Source: Thermoplasmatota archaeon (lineage in GTDB: Archaea; Thermoplasmatota; Penumbrarchaeia; Penumbrarchaeales; Penumbrarchaeaceae). From it: a DNA stretch of 64,000 nucleotides. How positions within the stretch are numbered: the stretch's first letter is position 1; every line of letters begins with the position of its first letter. The DNA lies in assembly GCA_025457865.1 (NCBI GenBank), contig JALOTP010000006.1, positions 1-64,000 on the forward strand. The letters run 5' to 3'. Both the position numbers and the translations under genes were made by a program. The notes beneath the pieces were generated by a model. It did no database searches, was not told where the DNA came from, and saw nothing but the letters and a program-made list of their open reading frames with translations. Positions 6,812 to 15,743 of the stretch are shown here, piece by piece.

Positions 6812-7133
6812 CTTCGTTCACCTCTGAGATATCTGTCCTTCCAGTTATGCAGTAATCGCCACCGGTTATCCTAAGCGCCTTTCCCTTGACGATGGATTCG
6901 GCTATCTTCGTCCTGGCAGAACATAGGAGCCTGCAGAAAGTGGGTTGGGAGATGCCCATTCTGAAAGCAGCATCCTCCTGTTCGAGACCCATCAGGTCCT
7001 TGAGCTTCACCGATTCAAGTTCATCGAAACCGAGACGAACCTCTTCGAGCTCCGACATCATCATACCCCTCGGTTTGAAGTAGACGACACCCGGCTCCCT
7101 TTCTATATTCCTGCAGAGCCTGGGTCTGGACAT
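6786..7133 (-). CDS. DUF134 (UPF0251) helix-turn-helix DNA-binding protein
   Basis: About 115 residues with the UPF0251 layout: MSRPRLCRNIEREPGVVYFK at the start, then E-L-E-E-V-R-L-G-F-D-E-L-E-S-V-K-L-K-D and the sigma70-like HTH QEDAAFRMGISQPTFCRLL. The family is a predicted transcriptional regulator, usually beside NifX/NifB-like proteins. An ATG at 7151 would add MRMVEE; the ATG at 7133 is preferred because it fits the family N-terminus and has GGTGG six bases upstream. The promoter is likely the 20-bp palindrome at 7177-7196. Auto-regulation together with its downstream partner is a reasonable guess from the layout, not shown. Confidence 0.85.
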   Translation of the reverse strand: MSRPRLCRNIEREPGVVYFKPRGMMMSELEEVRLGFDELESVKLKDLMGLEQEDAAFRMGISQPTFCRLLCSARTKIAESIVKGKALRITGGDYCITGRTDISEVNEDEDSRCKR

Positions 7134-7176
7134 TTCTTCCACCATCCGCAAACCGATGAGCTTGAGCTCCGGACGG

Positions 7177-7196
7177 TTATGAATATATATTCATAA
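7177..7196. promoter_or_regulatory. Perfect 20-bp palindrome with embedded TATA element
   Basis: TTATGAATATATATTCATAA is its own reverse complement. It sits in the divergent region between the DUF134 gene (start 7133, minus) and the surface-protein gene (start 7297, plus). The AT core can act as TATA box for the minus gene (predicted start of transcription about 7160). The perfect symmetry suggests an operator for a dimeric regulator, and the adjacent HTH protein is the obvious candidate. Confidence 0.55.
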
Positions 7197-7296
7197 TATA
7201 AAAGACTTACCCTGGTCCAAGGGACCCAGGACCTTGGGTTCTTTGACCAATGCTAATATAATCCATAGGGTTTGACCAGGTTCTGTGTGGTCCGAT

Positions 7297-9345
7297 ATGA
7301 GCTTAAGGAATGGACTATCCTTCTGTCTAGTCCTTGTCATGTTATCTTCATTGTTCTCAGGAGCGACAACGGGTGAGGTCATATTGTCCGGGAGGACCGA
7401 TATTTCAAGCGGCCTCCCCCAGTCCCCATCCTCCTTCAGCTCCGTCGAGGTGTTCGATTCGGACTCTGACGGCAAGGACGAGATCTACATGGGAGGGTGC
7501 GGTTTCCTTGACATGGGGACAAGGACCGAGGGCATCCATGCTTACGAGTTCTCCCCGGGGGCCAATATGTGGACCCCCTTCGGTTCGGGACTGCCGGGCA
7601 AGGGGTCCGGGGAATACTACGGGGCACTTGGTCTTGGCGACATCAATGGCGACGGTCACATGGACATAATCGGACCCAAACCCAGCCGGTGGTACGATAT
7701 ACCCGTTAACGGCGTGGATATCTATTCGGGCTCGGGGAGCGGTAAGTTCACGCTTCTCCATACGATCCCCCTTGAATCGGGGGATGCGGGTTCGTCCAAC
7801 GAAGCTGAGGCAGCGGACCTTGACGATGACGGGTTCGTCGACATAGTGGTCTCCACTTATTCGGGCGTAAACGTCTTCTTCGGTGACGGTTCCGGGACGA
7901 ACTGGGTCGAATCATCCCCGCCTCATGCAAAGCGGACCGAGATATCGGGCATAGGCATAGGGGACCTCAATAACGACGGTCTTCTCGATATCGTAGGAAC
8001 CCCATACCAGTATTCCCAGGACGTCGAGATGTACACGCTCGGAACCCGAAGGTCCTGGCGTGATATACCCTTCAAGGAGGTCTCAGGCGGGTTCGGGACC
8101 AAGGTCCTGGACATGAACGGTGACGGGAACAGCGATGTGATCTACGGCGCTGTCAGCCAGGGCATCAAGGTCTGGCTGGGACAGGGCACGACTTCCCTGA
8201 CCGGTTTTCCCTGCACAGAAGCCTCGACAGGCCTCCCTGCCGAGGGACAGTTCGATCAGATAGAGCTCTCCGATATCAATGGTGATGAAAGACCTGATAT
8301 GATAGCCGGGAGCAACAGCGGACCCTATGCCCGGTTGTTCTTGAACGACCTGCCAGAGGGATGGACGGAGATATTCACTGGCCCCCTGGCATTGGAGGTC
8401 GGGGGCGACTCTTACGGGGCGAACTTCGGGGATTGGGACGGCAACGGTCAACTGGACGTTGCCGCATGCTCCTGGGAGGACGGGGCAGATGCATGGCTCG
8501 TTACGACGACGGCCCTGAACGAGAACCAGCCCCCTGTCGCCGATGCTGGCACTGATATCATATCCTACGTCGATGAGGAAGTGGTCCTTGACGGTTCGGG
8601 GAGCTATGATACGGATGGGACCGTCCAAGGCTATGAATGGCAGTGCTCCAGCCACCCCGCCATTCCCGTTTCGGGCCTCGAGACGAGCCGTCCAAGGTTC
8701 ACGCCTGCGACAGAGGACATCTATCGGTTCAAGCTCCGGGTCAGAGACAACGAAGGGGTCTGGTCGGCATACGATATGGTCGATGTCACGGTCCTGGGGA
8801 AGGATGTGAACCTGCCCCCCGTGGCCGATGCCGGGGCGGACCGAACCGTAGAGGTCGGTCAGAAAATAACACTTGACGGTTCCGGGAGCCAGGATGCTGA
8901 CGGTTATGTATCGGACTATGAGTGGACCTGTACGACGCATACCGTCACAATGCAGAACGAAGACGGTCCATCGCCTTCCTTTGTCCCAGATGGGGAAGGG
9001 GACTTCATATTCCAGCTGGTCGTCACGGATGACCAGGGAGCCCGTTCGGCCCCTGACCGCGTCACGGTCCATGCAACGGTCCCGTTGGGGCCTGTCGATG
9101 AGGACCCAAAGAACAAGGATGACGACCAGTCCCCCATCATCCTCATCATGGTCCTTGGGACCGCACTCCTGTTGATAATCGCTGCGTCAATAGGTGTCAT
9201 TATTTGGGCAAGGTCAGGAAAGAAGGGTCCACCAGCGGAAGAGGTCCTTGAACTTCCGTCCGTCTGCCCGCAGTGCCGGACAGAGCTGGTCCATAACAAG
9301 GACTTCAACAGGTATCAATGCCCGACCTGCGGCAGGTACTACTGA
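7297..9345 (+). CDS. Surface protein: FG-GAP repeats, two PKD domains, membrane helix, cytoplasmic zinc ribbon
   Basis: 682 residues. A signal peptide (about 1-28) is followed by six FG-GAP/VCBS calcium-type motifs such as DINGDGHMDII, DLDDDGFVDIV, DLNNDGLLDIV, DMNGDGNSDVI, DINGDERPDMI and DWDGNGQLDVA, which predict a beta-propeller. Two PKD/Ig-like domains follow, each starting PPVADAG. Near the C-terminus is one membrane helix (ILIMVLGTALLLIIAASIGV). The cytoplasmic tail holds a four-cysteine zinc ribbon, CPQC and CPTC separated by about 16 residues. The GTG at 7285 is an alternative start; the ATG at 7297 is preferred. Extracellular ligand or carbohydrate binding is the usual inference for this architecture; the zinc-ribbon tail is unusual for an anchored surface protein. 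Confidence 0.85.
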   Translation: MSLRNGLSFCLVLVMLSSLFSGATTGEVILSGRTDISSGLPQSPSSFSSVEVFDSDSDGKDEIYMGGCGFLDMGTRTEGIHAYEFSPGANMWTPFGSGLPGKGSGEYYGALGLGDINGDGHMDIIGPKPSRWYDIPVNGVDIYSGSGSGKFTLLHTIPLESGDAGSSNEAEAADLDDDGFVDIVVSTYSGVNVFFGDGSGTNWVESSPPHAKRTEISGIGIGDLNNDGLLDIVGTPYQYSQDVEMYTLGTRRSWRDIPFKEVSGGFGTKVLDMNGDGNSDVIYGAVSQGIKVWLGQGTTSLTGFPCTEASTGLPAEGQFDQIELSDINGDERPDMIAGSNSGPYARLFLNDLPEGWTEIFTGPLALEVGGDSYGANFGDWDGNGQLDVAACSWEDGADAWLVTTTALNENQPPVADAGTDIISYVDEEVVLDGSGSYDTDGTVQGYEWQCSSHPAIPVSGLETSRPRFTPATEDIYRFKLRVRDNEGVWSAYDMVDVTVLGKDVNLPPVADAGADRTVEVGQKITLDGSGSQDADGYVSDYEWTCTTHTVTMQNEDGPSPSFVPDGEGDFIFQLVVTDDQGARSAPDRVTVHATVPLGPVDEDPKNKDDDQSPIILIMVLGTALLLIIAASIGVIIWARSGKKGPPAEEVLELPSVCPQCRTELVHNKDFNRYQCPTCGRYY

Positions 9346-9348
9346 TCC

Positions 9349-10143
9349 TCATGTCCTTGGACTATAGTGCCTGGCAAGCCAGCAGGACAATCCGTCGAGC
9401 CCCGGGAACAGCATCCTCTCATTGATGTTCGCCTGGTCCAGCTTGTCCCTTACCTCCCATTTGAGGTCGCTCGGGACCACTATCTTCCTGTAAACGTCGG
9501 GATTATGCTTTAAGACATCGTCGAAGGACCTCTTAGGGTCGGATATGACGGAATGCATGGAATACTGGTTCACTATCCTCTCGTCCATTGAGGGTGGATC
9601 GAAGAATAGGGCAAAACCCTCCTTTGACAGGCCGTCGAACTCCTGGAGCGTTTTGGATACGTTCGAGAGCATCTCTATGGTGAAGGCCTTAGCTCCCTCT
9701 GTTATGAGCTCCATCCTCAGGACCTCCGGGACCCGCTCGTGGAGCTTCACGTAATCGACGCACCAGATGACCCCGTCCTCGTCGTACTTGGTCAGGTCGT
9801 TTGTGGCGAAATGCATGGCGACGAAAGGGGAGAAGGTCCAATCAAGAAGCCTAGTTGGAAGACCATGGTGCTGGGCCAGAACAAGCCAGTTCCATGCGGA
9901 ATAGCTATCGGAGCTGTCGACCCGCGCGTACTTGATGAAGTTCCTCATCAGATGGAACTCCAGGTCCCAGTACCTGCCGCCTAGCCTCATCAGGGATGTG
10001 GCAAGTTCATAATCTGAATTCGATAGGCCCCTGAAAGCGTAGTTGGACCTGAACCTGTTGAGATTTGGGTCCCACGAGTCCACATATAGCTGTTCGATGA
10101 GGTCCGTCCAGCTCTTTGCCCTGATAACGTTCCTTACAGCCAC
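9349..10143 (-). CDS. FRG domain-containing protein
   Basis: A 264-residue soluble protein carrying an FRG domain (named for the motif F-R-G). It has NYAFRGLSNSDYELATSL (about residues 35-52) and later the diagnostic LAQHHGLPTRLLDWTFSP followed by A-M-H-F-A. The domain fills most of the chain, so this is a standalone FRG protein. Biochemical function of FRG proteins is not settled; the fold has been compared with nucleotide-handling or toxin-like enzymes and it occurs in prophages and variable islands. Start is the GTG at 10143. It is flanked by two secreted-protein genes, the 5-prime end being divergent from the carboxypeptidase gene, so it is probably transcribed alone. Confidence 0.85.
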   Translation of the reverse strand: MAVRNVIRAKSWTDLIEQLYVDSWDPNLNRFRSNYAFRGLSNSDYELATSLMRLGGRYWDLEFHLMRNFIKYARVDSSDSYSAWNWLVLAQHHGLPTRLLDWTFSPFVAMHFATNDLTKYDEDGVIWCVDYVKLHERVPEVLRMELITEGAKAFTIEMLSNVSKTLQEFDGLSKEGFALFFDPPSMDERIVNQYSMHSVISDPKRSFDDVLKHNPDVYRKIVVPSDLKWEVRDKLDQANINERMLFPGLDGLSCWLARHYSPRT

Positions 10144-10255
10144 CCCGTATCACCTTGACGACAGCAGGAGCTATTCATCCATGGATAGAAATATGTTTTC
10201 CATTGGCGGTTTGCCCCGTGAAGGTTCCATAGGAATGATATTTATCCAGTAAAGA

Positions 10256-10286
10256 TTTATTATAAGGTCCAGGTAATGGTCCTGGA
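10256..10286 (+). promoter_or_regulatory. TATA box and inverted repeat before the carboxypeptidase gene
   Basis: TTTATTATAAGG (from about 10256) lies 27-30 nt before the ATG at 10292, which predicts a leaderless transcript. Between them TCCAGG (10268-10273) and CCTGGA (10281-10286) form a 6-bp inverted repeat with a 7-base spacer, placed where a repressor would block initiation. Confidence 0.45.
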
Positions 10287-10291
10287 TCATC

Positions 10292-13200
10292 ATGGACCGA
10301 CGCAAAGCGCAACTTTCAGCAATGATGGCACTGGTCCTGTTGGCCCCATCCGTCATAATGGTCCTTTCTGCCAACAGCTCGGTCGCTGCAAATGGTCTGG
10401 TCGATAACGATGCTCCATCAGGCCCATGGGACCAGACCGTCTGGACCAGGTACAGGGACCTGGACGACACGGAGAACGAGCTAAGGGTCCTCTCCGGTTC
10501 ATATCCAGACATCTGCAGGCTCTACAACCTATCGGCCATGTTCCCGTATCCCGCTGGGTCCCCGCGCTATTCCGTACATAACCGCACCATCTGGGGTCTG
10601 AAGATATCGGATGCACCGGACCAGAACGAAACGGACGAGCCCGAGGTCTTCTACTGCGCTTTGACCCACGCCAGGGAATGGATCTCGAACGAGGTCCTCA
10701 TGTATTTCATCAACTATGTCCTTCGCAACTATGCATACAATTCATCCATATCGTCCATGGTCAATTCCACCCAGCTCTGGTTCATACCAATAGTGAACCC
10801 TGACGGCTTTAAGGAGTCCATAGACCGAGACGACTTCAACAATTCGTATGGCTACTACGGCTGGAGGAAGAACACGAATGAGACCAACGGCAGCCCGGGG
10901 TTCCAGAACTACGGGTCGGCGCAGGGTGACGGTACCGACCTGAATCGGAACTTCGGTCATAAATGGGGGTATCCTGGCTCATCCACGAACCCCAATTATC
11001 CGACCTACAGAGGCTCCAGTGCTTTCTCTGAGCCGGAGACCCAGATGATAAGGGAGCTCTTCAAGGCCCGAGATTTCAGGATGGCCCTATCGCTTCACTC
11101 CTTTTCGGGACTGAACCTATACCCCTGGGGATATACGACGGACCCTGCCGTTGACACGCCGTTATTGTCAAGGATAGCTCAGGGAATGACCCAGTACAAC
11201 GGCTATGCACCTATACCCAGTTCGTCCCTCTATGCGACCAGCGGGGATTTCGTCGATTACGTCTACGGGACCTACAGGATACCCGCCTTCACTGTTGAGA
11301 TAAATCACCGCAACAGCAGGTTCATACCCGAGCTCTCTAGAGTGTCCGAGGACTGCCACCTTAACAGGGAGGTCTGCACGCTGATGGCCGACCTTTCGCA
11401 CGACCCATATTCGGTCTTCGGTTCGGGAATAAATGGAACGGTGAGGGATATCATGGGCAGGCCGGTGCCGGAAGCGTCCATCAATATCAAGGGCATGAGC
11501 AGGGACCTTAACATCACGACTTTGTTAAACGGCACATTTCGGGTCAGCCTCGAACCTGGCACCTATAACTTATCCATGGTCAAGGGGCATCTCCTGAACT
11601 CGACGGTGAGCGTGGTCGACCCTGACGTATATTCGGACGAGACCTACATCATGAGGGACAACGTCCCGCCTGAGGTCGAAAACGTCACTTTGCTGGTCGG
11701 AGGGGTGCCCACGACAATGGTCGAATGGGGTGCCAATGCCACGATAAGGGTCAAGGAGAGGTACAACGAAACCAACCTGACCGGAACGCTGGAGGTCTAC
11801 GATCCCGGGTGGACCGGACCGCTCGCTCTGCTAGACCTCAGACCGAACGGGACCCATTACGAAGCCTTCTGGGAGACGTTCTCCTTCGAACCACAGAGGG
11901 TATATGCCCTTGAAGCAAAGCTGAAGGATGCATCCGATAACTGGGACATGGACGGTTCGGACCCGCACACGCTAGATCTGTTCGTTCAACTCAACGACAC
12001 CCTCCCCCCCTCAATATACGATATCGGACTGGAAGGGACCAAAAACGATGACGGTAGTTTCGAGCAGGGTAAGGACATCGACCTTTCCGTCAATATCACC
12101 GGCGGGGCCACATGGGAGACCGGCATAGAGGTCAATGCATCCATCATAGGACCGGCCGGAGCCTCATCCATCATTGACCTGGAATGGCTGCCCGTTACCG
12201 ATTCTTACCAAGCGGCCATACCCACATCAGGGCTCCCGCTTGGCAACTACAGCTTGACCGTTCTTGCCTCTGACAGGTTCGGGAACGGTATGAACGCAAC
12301 TCCTTTAGGTTTCGAACTAGCCGATACGACCGGACCTACGTTCATCATGTACCTTGGCAACTACCAGACAGGGGCCTACAAGTCCGGGACCATGATGGAG
12401 TTCGTCATCAAACCGCTCGTCATGGAACCGCACCTCAACGCTTCGGTCAGGGTCCTTGGTCCAGAACTGGACCTGGACCTGACGGGGGCCATCCCTGACC
12501 CGGTGAATGATACGTTCGTGCTCCGATGGGACTCATACAACGTCCCTACGGGGACCTATCACACGGAAGGGAGGCTCCGGGACGCTCTTGGCAACTTCCT
12601 TCCGGATGGGACCCAGGAAGGTTATGACCTCTCGTTCAATATGCTGGACCTTACCCCTCCGGAGGTCCTGAGCATGGTGGTGAACGGTATCGAAATAACA
12701 GTTCCCCTAACCATCAACTCGACCAATAACGCTTCGATCTTCGTTCGGCCCTTAGTTTTCGAGGAAGGGATGGGATGTGCGGTGGAGTGGGTCGTCGTTG
12801 GTAAGAGCATTGGGGGAACGACCAACCTTACCCTGGAGGAGGACCGGTTCTTTGGGACGTTGGCATCGAACGATATGGAGGGGTACGGACAGTACTATCT
12901 GGAGGTCCGGCTCACGGACAGGTTCGGCAACATGGACCCCGACGGACTGCTCCCGGACCATGACCTCAAGCTCCGCCTTGAGAGACCTGAACCATTCTTC
13001 CTATCGACAAGCGCCTACAACAGGGACCATGAGGAGGTATGGTCCCAAAATGTCACGGAATGGGTTCTCGAGGGTGAGACCGTCGAGATCTCCTGCGAAC
13101 TGGGCAACCTGACCGATGGTGACCATCTGGAGCTCTTCTTCAATTCTCAGTCCAGGACCGTGGCCCATATCATTGACCCTATGAATATGACCTCGAAGGC

Positions 13201-13807
13201 GGTGTTCCTCTGGAACACGACAGGCAGGGTCGGGGAGTTCAATATCACCTGGAAGGCGGTCCCGGACTCATCGGACCTGGTCATTGGCCCGACCTATCAA
13301 GCAGTGATCGTCCCCAGGGAAAGGGACCATGTGAAGGATGCAAGGATAAGGGGATACCACGTGGATGGTGAGGACGGCTTAATTGTCAATGTCTCATGGA
13401 CACCTCCGGTGGGGGCAGCGTCCCTTAAGGTAGCGGCCATGATAAATGGCAGTCAATATCGTATCTACGAGCTCGCTTTGGACCAGGACAATGGCAGCTT
13501 CTCCGTTCCCTGGGCCGATGTCGAGTTCATCATCACGGTAGTATTCGACCTCTTCCCGGATGGTTCGGACAGAACGGAGATGGCCGAGATTGCAATCCTT
13601 GAGGAGGGGGTCTCCAAGGTCACCTTCAGAGCGCCTGAGAGGCCAACACCTCCGGTCGATGACACCGATGATGACGATGACCCTATGGACCTTATCTTGC
13701 CCGCAGCGCTCATAACCGCCTTCGTTCTCCTCGTCCTCATGGTCCTGATGCTGCTTTTCCTCAGCAGGAGGAACAGGACCCTGCCGGTCGAGGTTTGGGA
13801 GGAATAG
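10292..13807 (+). CDS. Secreted, membrane-anchored M14 zinc carboxypeptidase
   Basis: 1171 residues. A signal peptide (about 1-33) precedes a complete M14 domain: zinc ligands His126 and Glu129 (THAREW) and His269 (SLHSFSG), substrate-binding NRNFG at about 218-222, and catalytic Glu336 (FTVEINHR). A carboxypeptidase regulatory-like beta-sandwich follows (GTVRDIMGRPVPEASINIKG), then several extracellular beta-domains with many N-x-S/T sequons, and a C-terminal membrane helix (LPAALITAFVLLVLMVLMLLF, about 1133-1155) with a short charged tail. It should trim C-terminal residues from peptides outside the cell, fitting a protein-degrading lifestyle. The ATG lies about 27 nt after a TATA box, so translation is likely leaderless. 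Confidence 0.9.
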   Translation: MDRRKAQLSAMMALVLLAPSVIMVLSANSSVAANGLVDNDAPSGPWDQTVWTRYRDLDDTENELRVLSGSYPDICRLYNLSAMFPYPAGSPRYSVHNRTIWGLKISDAPDQNETDEPEVFYCALTHAREWISNEVLMYFINYVLRNYAYNSSISSMVNSTQLWFIPIVNPDGFKESIDRDDFNNSYGYYGWRKNTNETNGSPGFQNYGSAQGDGTDLNRNFGHKWGYPGSSTNPNYPTYRGSSAFSEPETQMIRELFKARDFRMALSLHSFSGLNLYPWGYTTDPAVDTPLLSRIAQGMTQYNGYAPIPSSSLYATSGDFVDYVYGTYRIPAFTVEINHRNSRFIPELSRVSEDCHLNREVCTLMADLSHDPYSVFGSGINGTVRDIMGRPVPEASINIKGMSRDLNITTLLNGTFRVSLEPGTYNLSMVKGHLLNSTVSVVDPDVYSDETYIMRDNVPPEVENVTLLVGGVPTTMVEWGANATIRVKERYNETNLTGTLEVYDPGWTGPLALLDLRPNGTHYEAFWETFSFEPQRVYALEAKLKDASDNWDMDGSDPHTLDLFVQLNDTLPPSIYDIGLEGTKNDDGSFEQGKDIDLSVNITGGATWETGIEVNASIIGPAGASSIIDLEWLPVTDSYQAAIPTSGLPLGNYSLTVLASDRFGNGMNATPLGFELADTTGPTFIMYLGNYQTGAYKSGTMMEFVIKPLVMEPHLNASVRVLGPELDLDLTGAIPDPVNDTFVLRWDSYNVPTGTYHTEGRLRDALGNFLPDGTQEGYDLSFNMLDLTPPEVLSMVVNGIEITVPLTINSTNNASIFVRPLVFEEGMGCAVEWVVVGKSIGGTTNLTLEEDRFFGTLASNDMEGYGQYYLEVRLTDRFGNMDPDGLLPDHDLKLRLERPEPFFLSTSAYNRDHEEVWSQNVTEWVLEGETVEISCELGNLTDGDHLELFFNSQSRTVAHIIDPMNMTSKAVFLWNTTGRVGEFNITWKAVPDSSDLVIGPTYQAVIVPRERDHVKDARIRGYHVDGEDGLIVNVSWTPPVGAASLKVAAMINGSQYRIYELALDQDNGSFSVPWADVEFIITVVFDLFPDGSDRTEMAEIAILEEGVSKVTFRAPERPTPPVDDTDDDDDPMDLILPAALITAFVLLVLMVLMLLFLSRRNRTLPVEVWEE

Positions 13808-13808
13808 T

Positions 13809-15743
13809 TCAACCGAACCGCGTGAGAACCCTGGAATAGAGCTCTCTCTCCCTTCCTACGGAGATCGACTCGAGCTTTTTCAAGATGAGCTCAGGAGTGG
13901 AGTTGGCCTTCTGTCCTATGTGAGGCGTCCTGTCAACTATGAGCTCGTTCCTATCGTCAAGGCCCGTTGCTTCTATGCCATCGACCCTGCACGATGTGAA
14001 CCTGCAGATCTCATCAGCGAGGTGTGAAACGACCACACCGTAGGCCTTCCGTGAGACAAGCTCGTCAAGGAAGACGCCGATTATCCTCGATGCCGCATCG
14101 AGCTCTGTCATCGCTTCTAGCTCATCGGCAAGGACCAGGGTCCTACCGTCCACGTCGAGCGATAAGGGAAGGAGCTCCTTGAGGAACCCCTCCAGCCCAC
14201 CGGCGTCGAGCCTCCTCTTGGGCCTGTAGATGACCAGTCTCTCAAGTGGCGGAACGAGCGCCTGGGATGCAGGGACCGGCATGCCCATGGCGGCTAAGAT
14301 GACCGTTTGGGCAAGTGTCTCCAAGAGGGTCGTCTTCCCACCGGAGTTCGCTCCGGTCAGCAGGGCTGTCCTCTGCCCCCCGACCCCACCCAGGTTATAG
14401 CTGACGGGTTGGTAGTTGCCCGTCCTTCGAAGTTCGAGCGTGGCCGCATCCTTTATTTCGAACAGGTCGTCCGAGGCAGAGAACGGGCTCAGGTCATGGT
14501 CATATACGAATGATCCTATGCCCCATCTCAGGTCGAGTTCCTCGGCCCAATGCAACTCCTTCTCCAGCTCTAGCCCCATACCTACCAGTGAAGCTGCCGC
14601 CCTGACCCTTGATGAGAACCTGGATGATGCAGCCACCGACCTCCCTTCCTCAAGCATGGAGGAGACGGCCTCCATATCGAGGTCCGGAGGGAAGGTCATG
14701 ATGAATAGGTCCTTTCGGACACCGAGCCTTTCCCTCACCAGTTCGGAGGCCATCCTGGCATGGTCCCTATAGATGTCCTTCAAGGCCGGGGGCTCTTCCC
14801 GCAGGAGAAGTGCGATCGCATCTTCGCCCGTGAAGCTCAAGGCCTCGATCCTGTCCTTCATGGACGAGCGCAGCTCTTCCCTTATGACCTCAAGCGTCCC
14901 CAGGACCCTGGCCTCGTCTGGGGGTTGTGAGCTCAATGATGAGAGCTCGTCCAGGAGCAGGACCGCCTCCCCAGCCCTCCCCGGTCTGCAGAAGGTATCC
15001 TCCAGTTCGGAAACGGCCACCAAGCGGTCCCTCGATGGTAGTAGCCTCTCTAGGACGCACTCAGGGGCTATCTCATGGTCCTGGGCCGTGATGGGTACAG
15101 CGGCTATCAAAGGGAGCTTCTCTTCGTCAAGCTCCCTGTTCTCGAAGATTAGGACCACCTCCTCGGGGCGGATATCATCGAGCTCCTCCGGGGTGATGAC
15201 CTTCATTGTCTTGTCGAGACCCCTCTCCGCCAGGGCCGCCCTCACCTTCTCAGACTCCGCGAGAAGCATGTGGTCTGGACCGTTCAACGCCCTTTTCGCC
15301 TTCGGTCTGGCCCCAACCCTTGAAAAGAGCCTGTTGACCCTGTCCCTGTCCTTACCCTCGAGCAGGGACCTGTAAAGGTACCTTTCCGATGAGAGATCGA
15401 CGTTCTTGACCGGGTCGCAGGAGGGTACCATGAGCGATACCTGGTTCCTGGCATGGTCCGTTCGCATGCGGTCCGTCAGCATGGACCGGATGTCCATGAA
15501 GATATCCTCTGCGTTCTCGGATGTCCTAAGCCTCCTCAGATCCTCCGCTCGGTATGCGAGGACCATGTCGATGGCGAGCTTCTCAGGGATGCTGCCGGCC
15601 TGGACCAGACCTGCGATATCCCCCTTGCCCAGTGCGGTCTCGAGACCTGTATGGCCGAGGTTGGACAGCAGTGCTCCCAACCTGGTCTCACCGAGACCTT
15701 TGACCCCTTGGACCCTCGAAAGGTTGCCTGTCAGGGTATCCAC
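13809..15743 (-). CDS. MutS-related (MutS2/MutS5-like) ATPase
   Basis: 644 residues. N-terminal helix-hairpin-helix (VQGVKGLGETRLGALL, about 10-25), long alpha-helical lever and clamp region, then the MutS-type ATPase: Walker A LTGANSGGKTTLLE at about residue 462 and Walker B LVLADELEAM near 536, followed by an H-L-A-D-E segment of the dimer interface. It lacks the N-terminal mismatch-recognition domain of MutS1 and the Smr nuclease end of bacterial MutS2, so a role in recombination intermediates or branched DNA is more likely than mismatch repair. Start is GTG at 15743, inside the end of the RecA-like gene (13-nt overlap), which indicates translational coupling. The archaeal family is little studied. 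Confidence 0.85.
   Translation of the reverse strand: MDTLTGNLSRVQGVKGLGETRLGALLSNLGHTGLETALGKGDIAGLVQAGSIPEKLAIDMVLAYRAEDLRRLRTSENAEDIFMDIRSMLTDRMRTDHARNQVSLMVPSCDPVKNVDLSSERYLYRSLLEGKDRDRVNRLFSRVGARPKAKRALNGPDHMLLAESEKVRAALAERGLDKTMKVITPEELDDIRPEEVVLIFENRELDEEKLPLIAAVPITAQDHEIAPECVLERLLPSRDRLVAVSELEDTFCRPGRAGEAVLLLDELSSLSSQPPDEARVLGTLEVIREELRSSMKDRIEALSFTGEDAIALLLREEPPALKDIYRDHARMASELVRERLGVRKDLFIMTFPPDLDMEAVSSMLEEGRSVAASSRFSSRVRAAASLVGMGLELEKELHWAEELDLRWGIGSFVYDHDLSPFSASDDLFEIKDAATLELRRTGNYQPVSYNLGGVGGQRTALLTGANSGGKTTLLETLAQTVILAAMGMPVPASQALVPPLERLVIYRPKRRLDAGGLEGFLKELLPLSLDVDGRTLVLADELEAMTELDAASRIIGVFLDELVSRKAYGVVVSHLADEICRFTSCRVDGIEATGLDDRNELIVDRTPHIGQKANSTPELILKKLESISVGRERELYSRVLTRFG

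Noticed and set aside
8083-9072. 329-residue open frame on the minus strand
   Set aside because: It lies wholly inside the FG-GAP/PKD gene, has no recognisable domain and follows from the high G+C codon bias of the real gene.
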